Assembly: GCA_021234155.1 (NCBI GenBank)
Contig: JAJEKV010000058.1
Coordinates: forward strand, 7,688,992 to 7,752,991
Reading direction: 5' to 3'
From: Isoetes taiwanensis
Taxonomy: Eukaryota; Streptophyta; Lycopodiopsida; Isoetales; Isoetaceae
Length of the DNA: 64,000 nt
Below, one piece after another: positions 49,127-60,460 of the stretch (position 1 is the first letter of the stretch; every line of letters begins with the position of its first letter). The notes beneath the pieces are model-generated. The model saw only the letters and a list, made by a program, of their open reading frames with translations. It did no database searches and was not told the DNA's origin. The translations under genes were made by a program, and so were the position numbers.

Positions 49127-49131
49127 TATAG

Positions 49132-49363
49132 TAACTTGACTGCCTGCTTTAGCTCATTTGGCACCCCCAGTTTTTCCATACGTTCCCACAAATTGTCTCT
49201 GTCCACCATGTCAAAAGCTTTTGTAAAGTCTACAAATAACATATAAAGTGGTTTCCTTGTTCCTGTAACCGTATCCATCATCGCTCTCGAAGTAACCAAG
49301 TGATCTGTAGTGGACTGCTTGGGTCTAAAACCCGCTTGTCCCACAGCCCGTACACCCATGTCT
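49132..49363 (-). pseudogene. LINE copy 4 ORF2, middle RT piece
   Basis: Encodes GVRAVGQAGFRPKQSTTDHL, FVDFTKAFDMVDRDNLWERM and GVPNELKQAVKLLY. It stops at the gypsy TSD TATAG and continues in frame at 19936. Its upstream side is cut by the copia element. Confidence 0.9.
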
Positions 49364-50234
49364 TGTGAGAATTAGAGCATAATTCAATAACTCAAACCAT
49401 ATACTTTAGATTAAACCAATGAACACACAAGATATTGGAATAATCCTATAGTATTCAACTCAAAACACAAGTGACAAAATGCCAATTTGAATGATTCAAT
49501 GATGCACTTGTATTATTTATACTATGGTCAAGAATAAACCAATGGTTGAACTGGAACAATTCTTCAAACCTTCGACAATGGCCCCTTTTTTTTTTTTTTG
49601 AAGAACTGTGTCAGCAATATATTAAAAGAATGGTAATGTTACAAAGCAAGTGAGGAGGAAGGAGAACTGCCCCAAAGAGACAGTGATACCTCGACACTCC
49701 ACAACAACTGCAACTCTACTGCTGTACAAACTGGCCATCACCATCTACCACACCCAAGAAGTCCCGCCAAATGGAAAACTTCCGCTCTACTAATCCCGGG
49801 AACACCAAAAAGCTTTGAAATAGCTTGTATGATCTAGGTCGCAGCACCTCTTATTCACTGTATATCATTCTAATTCATCTCTCTGTATCTTAAGCTCTGC
49901 TTCGACGGTTAGGGAGAGTATTTAGCAGATCGGTCTGGCTGTGGATTGAGTTTCCTTTTTTAATTTCGTTTTGCCTCCAGAACGCGATCCATTATATTCA
50001 TATTTCCACATTTAATATTTAAGCTCAATGGTCCAATGGTTTAATGAACCCATCTCCTCAATATAAATTGTTTAACCTTAATGCCATAAGGTTCCAAGTC
50101 GCCCTTTTTCATTTGAACCCTGTGTCTTGCACAGATAAGTCTGCACCTTACTGACTGGACATCTAGGGCATTTTGTGTTTTCTTCTGTGAAGGCATATTG
50201 CCTAAGTGAATTATGCAATAACATATTCCAACAC
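49364..50234 (-). repeat. Copia 3' LTR
   Basis: 871 bp. It matches 54696-55334 apart from a ~244-bp insertion (49587-49830) and small indels. A purine-rich PPT (AAAGGAGGAG on the minus strand) lies just inside at 50235-50245. Confidence 0.9.
49587..49830 (-). mobile_element. Short poly(A)-tailed retroinsertion in the copia 3' LTR
   Basis: Absent from the other LTR, where CCCCTTTTT is followed directly by GATCTAGG. On the minus strand it ends in about 14 A. The body (TTTGTAACATTACC ... TTTTAATATATTGCTGACAC) looks like the 3' UTR of a conventional plant L1. A dead-on-arrival LINE fragment is likely. Confidence 0.65.
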
Positions 50235-50563
50235 TCCTCCTTTATTGCATAATCACATAATCTCCAATCTATATACATTGAGCAGTGATGTGCAAGTCTA
50301 AACTGCACTATTTGCTCAGTTTTTCCAGTGCATGTCTGAACTGCACTATTTTGTTGAAATGGCTTTATGCTCAGCCTACTTAATTCCACTGATAAAACCT
50401 TTGCTTCAAATAAATTGTGCAGTGACTAGTGAATGTCTTATACAAGTTTGTACTGCACTATTTTCCTAAATTATTTAGGCTCAACTGCATAACTTCCCCT
50501 GACAAGAACTTTAGTTCAAAAACATTATGCACTGCCCACTAAACTTTCTCCTCCTCTATTGTA
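50235..50563. other. Copia 3' untranslated region
   Basis: Between the RNase H stop and the 3' LTR. Repeated TGCACTATTT...GCTCA stretches (CTGCACTATTT occurs several times); no coding. Confidence 0.5.
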
Positions 50564-52286
50564 TTACTGAACTTTGAGTGCATTCCTGAACTGTACAAAT
50601 TTGTTTTCTGGCAAGGCCTTTGTAAACACATCTGCTACTTGTTCTGATGTACTCATATATACTAATTTGATGTAATCCTTTGAAACTAAATCCCTAATAA
50701 AATGCATGTTTAACTCAATATGCTTTGTTCTTTCATGGTCAATGGAATTTTTTGCAATAGCTATACAACTTTGAGAATCAGTGAAGATTTCTGTAGGTGT
50801 CATCTGCTTGCAATTCAATTCTTCCAATAGCCTTCTCAGCCATGCAATCTCCCTTGCCACTAAGGAGGATGTAGCATATTCAGCTTCAGCTGAAGATAGT
50901 GCTATTGCACTCTGTTTTTTACATTTCCAGTTTATTGCTCCTCCTGCTAAGAATACCACAAAGCCAGAAGTGGATTTTCGTGAAGCCAGATCTCCACCCC
51001 AATCTGCATCACTATAGGCATAAATATTGAGATCCTTTGAATCATACATTATTCCTTGATCTCTTGTACCCTTGAGATATTTTAACACTCTTTTCCCTGC
51101 CAGCCAGTGTTCTCTAGTTGGATTGTTGCAATTTCTACTTAAGATATTGACTACATAGGATATGTCTGGCCTGCTATTGTTAGCTAGGTACAGTAAGCAT
51201 CCAACCAACTCTGTCTTCTCCATTTCTTCCTTTTCTTTGTCAGTCATTTCCTTTTCAGCTGTCAACCTATGTCCTGGGACCATTGGTGTTTTAACAATGT
51301 GAGCATCTCTCATATTGAATCTGTTCAGCATATTATCAATGTGCTTTCCTTGAGTTAATTTTAGCCAATTCTTTTCTCTATCTCTTGTGACCTCGATTCC
51401 CAAAAAATGTTTCAGCTCTCCTAAGTCTGTCATTTTATATCTAGCTTTCAATATGTCTTTGCACAAGTTCAGTGTTTTTGCATCATTAGCAACCATGATA
51501 CAATCGTCTACATACAAAGCTATAATGCAATACTTATTTTCCACCTTGTATCTGTATATGTTGCCATCATCCTGCAACTTTTCAAAACCCTGTTCTTTGA
51601 GGTAATTATTTATACAAAAATACCATTCCCTTGGAGCTTGTTTAAGTCCATAAACAGCTCTATTCAATCTTCAAACTTTATTGTTTCCCCTTTCATAGCC
51701 TCATGTAAACTTTTTCATCCAATCTTGCATTAAGAAATGCTGTTTTCACATCCATGTGATGCAGCTCGAGGTTTAAAGCATTTGCCAATCCCAAAAGCAC
51801 TCTTATACTTGTAAGCTTGACAATAGGTGAGTAGGTTTCTTCAAAGTCTTTCCCTTTCTTTTGTGTAAATCCTTGAGCAACAAGGCGAGCTTTGTACTTT
51901 TTTGTAACATCCACTCCTTCTTTGATCTTAAAGATCCATTTACTTCCAATTATATTGTGATCTGCTGGGCATTCAACAAGTTCATATGTTTCTGTTTCCT
52001 CAAATGAGGAGAGCTCATCATTCATTGCTTCTTCCCACTTATTCTTGTCTGGACATATCAGTGCCTCATTAATTGTTCTTGGAATGTTTTCATCTGCCAC
52101 TAATGCCATAATTTGGTCATAATCATGACCTAAGGCTTCAAGTCTCCTACTCCTCCCTGTGTCATTCCTTCCATAGATTTCTTTATCTATATTAGCTTCC
52201 TCTAATAGTCTTTCAGCCTGTGACTTCCTTTTGGTTTTGGTTTCTGGTTCTTCAGCATGATTCTCTTGCATGTCTTTTTCTGCCAC
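50564..52286 (-). pseudogene. Copia pol: reverse transcriptase and RNase H
   Basis: 52286-51693 holds the RT N-terminus (WEEAMNDELSSFEE, KYKARLVAQGFTQ, HMDVKTAFLN). After a frameshift near 51680, 51667-50564 has VYGLKQAPREWY, ALYVDDCIMVA (catalytic YVDD), HFLGIEVTRD, then RNase H with YSDADWGGDLASRKSTSGF, ALSSAEAEYA, FTDSQSCIAIA and HIELNMHFIRD. The stop is at 50566-50564. Only the frameshift at the RT start breaks it. Confidence 0.95.
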
Positions 52287-53849
52287 TTGTCTATCCTTTG
52301 GATTTTCTTCCTGATTTTTATGCTATCCATTGGTTTGCTACAAGTTTCTCCAACAGTGCCCCTGTTTAGTTCAAACTTTGTCTTATGTTGCCTGTCTTTG
52401 TAGACAATATTTTCATCAAATAACACATCCCTGCTCACAACTACTGATCTCGAGCTTGGAATAAAAATTCTGAACCCCTTACTTTCTTCATCATACCCTA
52501 CTAGATATCCTACTTCAGCTTTGTTGTCCAATTTCTTTCTCAATTCAGATGGTACGTGGGTGTATGCTAAACATTCGTATACTTTGAACATGTCATAATC
52601 TAAATTAATTTTGTTACTTGACCACACAAGATCGGGAATGTTACCTTGTAAACTTGAAGATGGTAGTCTATTTTGTATGGTTACAGCAGTCATTCAATGC
52701 TTCCTCCCATAGATAGTTAGGTAGACCACTAGCCTTAATCGTGGATCTGACAGCATCCATTAAAGTCCTATTTCTTCTTTCTGCAACACCATTCTGCTGA
52801 GGGGTATACCTATAAGTCATCTGTCTTTTTATCCCATTAGCAATGCAAAAAAACCTAAATTTAGTGGATAAATATTCTCCTCCCCTATCAGATCGAATGC
52901 ACTTCACCTTTTTTCCAGTTTGTCTCTCCATTTCAGTCACATAATGCTTGAAAGCATTCAATGCTTGTGATTTCTTTTCTAAACAATAACATTTGCATTT
53001 TCTAGAATGATCATCTATGAATGATATAAAATACCTTTTGTTTGTTAAGTCCGTGTGCACAAGTTCCAATACTTCTCCTGCTCTATTCTTGCTTCTCTTA
53101 AAAGGCAACCTGTTAAGTTTTTCCAATGCACATCCTTCACAAAGTAGTTTTCCAGAGTCTGTACTGTGGCATTCTATCCATCCCTTCTTAGTTAAACCCT
53201 TAATATTGTTGAAATGAGTGTGAGCTAACCTGCTATGCCACAATTTGAAATCTGGAGTACACACAGCATTAATTTCATCATAAACTGAATTTTCCAACTG
53301 AAAAAGATTTCCCACACGTTTGGCAATAAACTTCTTTTCATTTCCGAAAAAGATATTACATTCATGAGAGTCAAAATTGACTCTATAGCCAAGGTCTACT
53401 AACTGACTAACAGAAATCAAGTTTTTAATTATGCTAGGCACGCATAAAACATTTTCAATATCAACTACATTCCCTTCTACATCTGTCAACTGCAACAATC
53501 CTCTTCCTTCAATGGCTTGTAGAGCTCCATTTCCCACTTGCACACTTCTTGTATGATTTTTGGAGACTTTCTTGAGTAGATAAGTAGTTTGCACTACTGA
53601 TCTTTCAGCTCCACTATCAACTACAAGAGAATGAGAGTTTTTGTTAGCAATTTTTTCATCAAGAACAGCAAATTCATTAGTTACCTCTTCCTCATCTTCA
53701 GTGCACTCTTTATCCACTTTCATGTTCTTTAGCAATAAAGGTTCCAGCAGGTTTTCTTCCCCCTTTTCCCCTTGCATCTCCCTTTTTTCCTTTGCTTTTA
53801 TAGTCCTTTGGAGTTGGACATTTGGCTGCCAAATGTCCCCTGCCCCCAC
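52202..53849 (-). pseudogene. Copia pol: protease and integrase
   Basis: The protease motif is SLVVDSGAERSVVQ. The integrase zinc finger is HSRLAHTHFNNIKGL...CEGCALEK. The core has VHTDL, FIDDHSRK, CIRSDRGGEYLST and TPQQNGVAERRNRTLMD (D-D-E). A frameshift near 52680 leads into 52693-52202, the copia integrase C-terminal part (CLAYTHVPSELRKKLDNKA, GYLVGYDEESKGFRIF). Confidence 0.95.
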
Positions 53850-54695
53850 AGTTATAACAGTTAAATTTCCTTCTCAATTTTGGGCAGTTGTTTTTGACAT
53901 GCCCCTCCTCATTATAATTGTAGCAAGTCAGCTTTCTGAATGGGCTTTTCCCCTTTTTCCCAGCATACAAGATTTCAGCTCCTTCCTCATCATTATTTTT
54001 CGCAACCTTCTTTTGTTCTACTTCTGTCCTCAAAATATTCTCGGCCTCATCTCTATTCTTAGCCACATTTCTGATAAACAAACCCAATTGCTCATTTTCA
54101 ATTACTGCCCTAGCTATAGTAAGCACTACCTTTCAGACAAGTCAACTCCAGCAGCAGCTAGGTCAGCCACAATATTGTCAAACTTGCTCATCATGCAACT
54201 TTAAATTCCTGAGCTCTTTGTCAAGCAGATATATTTGAGAAGATGTCTTTTCTTCAAAATGTTTAATCAAGTACATCCACATTTCCCTTGGAGTCTTATT
54301 CCTTAACTTTAATCTTATAATAGGACTTAGCGTGGAAGATATAATTCCTTGTGCCTCCTTCACTCTTGCATACTCGGTTTTTGTGCCTTTAACTCCTTCA
54401 GCAGATTCAGCAGAATTTACTTCTTCCGAGCTTTCTGACTCATTAGCATTAGTTCCTCCAGATGTTGCAACAACACTTGCAGATGATCTCGTGCATGTGC
54501 TTGGTGAATTGTCACCTAAGGGATTGACCAAATCCCAAAGTTACTCCACTTCTAAGATGTGTATTATGGAGTCCTTCCACACTTGGAAGCCAGGACCTCC
54601 TTTATACACATCTACAGCACTCAAAAGACTTGCCCCGAATCTACTTGACATTCTGGACAATTTTCACTGAACACTTAACCTGCTCTGATACCAGA
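53710..54695 (-). pseudogene. Copia gag
   Basis: 54531-54178 is the UBN2-type N-terminal region (TPREMWMYLIKHFEEKTSSQ, LLDKELRNLKL). A frameshift follows, then 54126-53710 with two CCHC knuckles (CYNYNEEGHVKNNC and CYNCGGRGHLAAKC). It overlaps the start of the protease frame. Gag forms the particle and binds RNA (family knowledge). Confidence 0.85.
54680..54695 (-). other. Copia primer binding site (initiator Met tRNA)
   Basis: On the minus strand TGGTATCAGAGCAGG lies directly after the 5' LTR. This matches the 3' end of plant initiator Met tRNA, the usual copia primer. Confidence 0.85.
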
Positions 54696-55334
54696 TGTAA
54701 GAATTAGAGCATAATTCAATAGCTCAAACTATATACTTTAGATTAAACCAATGAATACACAAGATATTGGAATAATCCTATAGTATTCAACTCAAAACAC
54801 AAGTGACAAAATGCCAATTTGAATGATTCAATGATGCACTTGTATTATTTATACTATGGTCAAGAATTGTAAACCAATGGTTGAACTGGAACAATTCTTC
54901 AAACCTTCGACAATGCCCCTTTTTGATCTAGGTTGCAGCATCTCTTATTCACTGTATATCATTCTAATTCATCTCTCTGTATCTTAAGCTCTGCTTTGAC
55001 GGTTAGGGAGAGTATTTAGCAGATCGGTCCGGCTGTGGATTGAGTTTCCTTTTTTAATTTCGTTTTGCCTCCAGAACGCGATCCACTATATTCATATTTC
55101 CAATTTTCATATTAAATTTTAAGCTCAATGGTCCAATGGTTTAATGAACCCATCTCCTCAATATAAATCGTCTAACCTTAATGCCATAAGGTTCCAAGTC
55201 CCCTTTTTTCATTTGAACCCTGTGTCTTGCACAGATAAGTCTGCACCTTACTGACTGAACATCTAGGGCATTTTTGTGTTTTCTTCTGTGAAGGCATATT
55301 GCCTAAGTGAATTATGCAATAACATATTCCAACA
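54696..55334 (-). repeat. Copia 5' LTR
   Basis: 639 bp, TGTAAGAATT ... TTCCAACA. Few differences from the 3' LTR by eye, which suggests a fairly recent insertion. Confidence 0.9.
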
Positions 55335-56110
<776 letters not shown>

Positions 56111-56808
56111 GGCCATTAAGGACAAGCAGCCGTAAAATTTTGGAGGCAAGTTTTGGAGGCCAAAAACTTCGACCTTAATTCTGGCCCCTGTTCAAGGTGA
56201 GCGGGCTCCAAGAATTGAAGATTTAAATTCTTCCCTCCAAGCATTGTAATCACGTCCAATGGCAATCTGGAAAGTATTTGTTGCATTTCTTCACTTGAAT
56301 TTGTAGAATTATTAGGTAACTCACATAAGAAGAAACAACACACAATATTTAAATGACAAGATTCTAAAATCCGATAATCAATTTTATAAACAAGGACACG
56401 AGATTACATGAAAAGGATTTTTATATCTTCATAGTCTATAATAATTAGTCTTTATGAATGCAAGATCTATTCTTTTTATTAAAATGACACGACGAGAAAT
56501 AACATATTTAAGTTTTGGAGAAATGGATTTATTTATAATAGATGGATTTATACATGTGTGATCTACATATTTTCAAATCTAGCACTTCCCTATATGTTAG
56601 CAAATCTCTTTATTTTGAGTCAAACGAAATGATGTTGCTCGAAGTAAAAGGAAGAGAGAGAAAAGAAACTGATTGCAATGAAATATTTAGACATGTATTA
56701 AAAGTTTTTTGTGAAGCCTTAAATATGTATTGGTATCCATAATACAAAACGTAACTACATTTGCAACCAAACACAGAGGCTTGTTTTCCATGATGGTAAA
56801 CAGCTGAT
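56111..56808. other. Intergenic, AT-rich
   Basis: No gene, RNA or repeat is recognised. It includes the likely 3' UTR of the gene at 56809-58358. Confidence 0.5.
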
Positions 56809-58358
56809 TTAGGAATTAATCTCCTTTTCATCTTGGAATTTCTCATCAAGCTGATCAGATTTCTCTACTTGATGGACTTCATCCAAATGATTACCTTCAA
56901 ACTCGTCAAGTTTTTCCATTTGTTGCTCCAAATGATTCTCTTCAAACTCGTCAGAATTTTCCATATGCTGCTCGTCATCCAAATGACTTTCTTCGAACTC
57001 CCCAGATTTGTCCACTTGTTGTCCTTCCTTTCTAGTCTTCTCCACTTGTTGCACTTTATCCAAATGACTCTCTTCAAATTCGTCAGATTTTTCTACTTGC
57101 TGCACTTCTTCCAAATGATTCTCTTCAAACTTCTCAGATTTTTCCACTTGCTGCACTTCCTTTCTACTATTTCTATGCTCATGCTCCTCATCAGACTGAT
57201 TGTCTTCAAGCTCCTCGATCTTTTCTACTTGCTGCACATCCTTTCTACTCTTTTCATGCTGATGCTCCTCATCCAAATGATTATCTTCACCAAAGCTGGA
57301 ATTCCCTCTTAATTTATTATCAACGTCTAATATAGATTCTTTGCGTTCTTCTGATATAGTGCTAGAAGGTTTTGAACTCTTAAGTTTTGTATTACTATTT
57401 TGTTTTCCTTTGTCATCCTCAATATCATAGAGATTTATCAGTTCGTTTTGGCGTGCTAAGGATTTACGTTTCTGTAGATTGAGCTGTTTCATGATTGCCA
57501 CGTTTTTTGATGTCTCCACTTTGAGTTTTTGTTGCAGTTCCAATACTCCTTGACTAAGAAAACTTCTATTTTTCTTAAGCTGATTAATTTCACTCTTTTG
57601 AGCTTGAACAGACTGCTGACAATTGACATTTTCCTCCTCTGCAAAGCTTTGAAGTCGTTTCAGGTCTTCTAATTGCTTCTTCAAATTGATTGCATCATGA
57701 TCTAACTGCTTGCTTTCTGCTTTGACTTTAGCTACTACCTTCTCTAATTCTTCAGATATTTCATGTGCTTTCTGAAATTATAGGAACAAATGTTACATCA
57801 TAATTCTCTTGATTTTGTTGATACAGATCTTGGCAATAAGAATTCTAACAAGTTAGCTAATGCATGAGTAACTATGCAAAATAAACTACATAACCTGAAA
57901 TAGAGATTTTGTTTGGTCTCATTGAAAGAGTACAAAGAAGACATCTTATAACCTCTTTGTTTATAAATCATACCAGAACATCTTTTGGGATAATGCTTGA
58001 TCATTTTAAGTTTGACTCGCATTGTGAAATGGCAAATTTTTAGATCTACTATTCTTATGCTATAACTCACATTCATAAAGCTGGTGTGCAAATCATAATT
58101 CGATTAATTCAAATTATGCATAGAATCATGACATACCATTCATTGCTTATGACACTAAACAAAAAAAGCGATTGTAGAATAAGCTAAAGACGGAGATGCA
58201 CATACGAAGAGAGCGCGATTTAGATCTCTGATTTCTGTTTCTCTATGCCCCAACAATTCGGCAGATGCACGACGCTCCTTCAGCATCTGGAACCCTAGTA
58301 GGCCAACGAGGAGGACAGGAACAAGCAGAACAAACAAGTTGGGCCTACTGTTAGACAT
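56809..58358 (-). CDS. Membrane-anchored coiled-coil protein, two exons, function unknown
   Basis: Exon 1 runs 58358-58206 (51 codons from ATG, donor TTC/GTATGT). Exon 2 runs 57771-56809 (acceptor TTTCAG, stop TAA), giving about 371 residues. Residues ~7-25 are one hydrophobic segment (NLFVLLVPVLLVGLLGFQML) followed by basic KERR, so a signal anchor is likely. Residues ~35-190 form a long coiled coil (KAHEISEELEKVVAKVKAES, LKKQLEDLKRLQSFAEEEN). The last ~150 residues are acidic imperfect repeats of the EESHLDEVQQVEKS kind. I do not recognise the family; it resembles golgin-like or tail-anchored coiled-coil proteins only in general build. The intron is 434 nt. Confidence 0.75.
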
Positions 58359-59049
58359 AGATGTGTGCATAAAAATCAAATGTCTCTTCTTGATAATTGC
58401 AAGACGAACAAATCAAGTGTCTTTTCTTTTCAATCGTAAGATGAACAAGGCAATACATTCTCATCGTGCTTATCCCATTGCTTGGCTTAGAGTTATTTTA
58501 CAAGATGGCTTTTGCACGATCGATAGAACATGCCATTTTAGACGAACAAACTACAATATAATACAATATACATTAGATCACAACAACGCACATAGTGCAA
58601 GCATTTATGTACCAGTTGACATTAAACCTAGAAAGAAATAAAAATTTACATCAATACTTTTCTAAGACACCGTAGAAAGAAACAATGTACCACTTGCTAC
58701 ACATGTACATCATCAATTTTGGTATTTTGCTTATGGTTTATGGTCTCAAATAACCAAAAGCGAGTTGCTATAAAGTATAAGATAAATCTTAAAAACTATA
58801 TCACCTAATGTAGGTAAATAGTATTTTCATTGTTCACTTGATTTTTATCCAACACATCAATTGATTTCCACTTCTATCAAAAGCCTCATGGAGTGATTGC
58901 CCAAAGGACAAACACTTGGGCTCGAGGTTGCGTTTTTAGCATATGCTGCAAAATGTTCAATTTAAAAGGTGGATATGTGGCATGTGAAAGACTTGGACGG
59001 TGATGTGGATAGAACAGAATAGACTTTTATCGTCCATGGAGACTAATCG
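58359..59049. other. Intergenic
   Basis: Would contain the promoter/5' UTR of the minus-strand gene ending upstream at 58358. AT-rich. No specific element is supported. Confidence 0.4.
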
Positions 59050-59440
59050 ACCTATGGGACCCAAAAAGAAGAGCGCAACAGACCTATTATGCTCAGATTA
59101 AAAAAAACCCCGGCCCGAAAAGTTTTTGAGGGAAAAAACGTGGCAGTAACAAGGATGATGTCAAACTGTACAAGTATACATATGAGACAACAAGACAGAT
59201 TCAAGTCATTGTGTGTCCGAGAACAGAGTTGATCTCGCAAATCCATTATCTCCTGGAGGTATGATCCCAGCATCCAGTGAAACCGCGCGTTGAGAGTATG
59301 ACGTGTAGCGGCTGGCCAGGCATGACCAACTCGACATAGCATGCCCGAATTTGGTCATACGCCGGACATCCCTGTAAAGTATGGCATTCATCTTCAATGC
59401 CCCCATTTGACAACATCTACGAGTCTGTCTTGTCGTGATT
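59050..59440 (-). pseudogene. Remnant of a LINE ORF2 C-terminus
   Basis: In a shifted frame the minus strand reads IEDECHTLQGCPAYDQIR, the end of a LINE C-terminal zinc-knuckle region (compare IEDEAHLILECNAYQNLR in LINE copy 3). Stops and frameshifts are frequent. It is a more diverged relative than the four array copies and has no GA tract beside it. Confidence 0.5.
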
Positions 59441-59644
59441 CCCCAATCTGAAGCAATGAGTTTGCGCTTTTTTATAGGCAGATGGGTACACAGGTAAGGT
59501 TGCGTGCCCGCTCTAATGAGGGATTTACATGGTGCTGATAATGTGCTTCCTTGACCTGTTCAAGAGTGCCATCATCCCAGAGCTTGCTGAGGAAGCAGGC
59601 ATCAAGGTAACGTCTCAGGTTGTGGCGATATGCCTCTGTTTGCA

Positions 59645-59730
59645 TCTGTACGCACCTGTGCTAAGGACATTCCATCTGTGCTAGGGACATTCCATCTTGC
59701 AAGGACATTCCATCTGTGCTAGGGACACAG
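59645..59730. repeat. Short tandem repeat GGGACATTCCATCTGTGCTA
   Basis: Three to four imperfect copies of a ~22-bp unit between 59660 and 59727. No coding. Confidence 0.8.
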
Positions 59731-60460
59731 TGAGCTTTAGTTTTAGTTACGGGCTTGAGTTTTAGTGAAGTATGGCAAGCTGATATAGACGACCTTAATT
59801 CAATATAGTAATGATCGTTTGAGAGTATTTTTTTGTGAGCATCATCTTGTCCACGGATTATAGGCAAGTACCGTTTAGAGGATTAAAGGATTCATCCGAG
59901 TTTAGGGCCGTCTCTGTGCAAGGCAACGTGGGCCGACTGGATCGGATTTGTTCTGTGATAGTCGTCTCGGCCATATGAGTAATAGGGCGTCCTCGTTTGG
60001 CCTATCGTCTACTCATGCCATCTCTTGCTTAACTCATAAAATTAAGGTACAGAAATTGTATTCAAACAAGATCCATTGCTTGCATGTGACATCCCAGATC
60101 AATAATAAATCCGTTCCTAGAGAAGTACTTAACCTTTCTATTTGTACATTGTTTTTATGTCAGACAAACTTTTACTTCCCTTTCATCACCATTGCATTGG
60201 AAAGCACTTTACAAGAAGGAAATCCTTCCCCCGTTCTTCACCAAACAATCCCTCAATTATATGCATACAGGGATATGCTTCGTAAGGGGTTGCAATGGGC
60301 AACAAACATTGTGCACAATTCTCCATGCGCACTTTCAGAATGTTAAACAGGCAAAGAAATGCCGAAATTGATAAGCAAGGCGCTGTCAAACTGATGAAGC
60401 AACTTCCCCCTTGCCGAAAAACTACAGCCTTCCAAAAGTAGCCAACAGTACATACAAGAC
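59731..60460. other. Intergenic, 3' side of the NHX gene
   Basis: No gene is recognised. The part near 60350-60460 is probably NHX 3' UTR. Confidence 0.4.

Larger units (their letters stand above)
49364..55334 (-). mobile_element. Ty1/copia retrotransposon, 5.97 kb
   Basis: TSD TGTCT at 49359-49363 and 55335-55339. The LTRs begin TGT(A/G)AGAATTAGAGC and end TATTCCAACA. The coding order on the minus strand is gag, protease, integrase, RT, RNase H (the copia order), with several frameshifts. PBS and PPT are present. It is inserted in the RT part of LINE copy 4. Confidence 0.95.
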
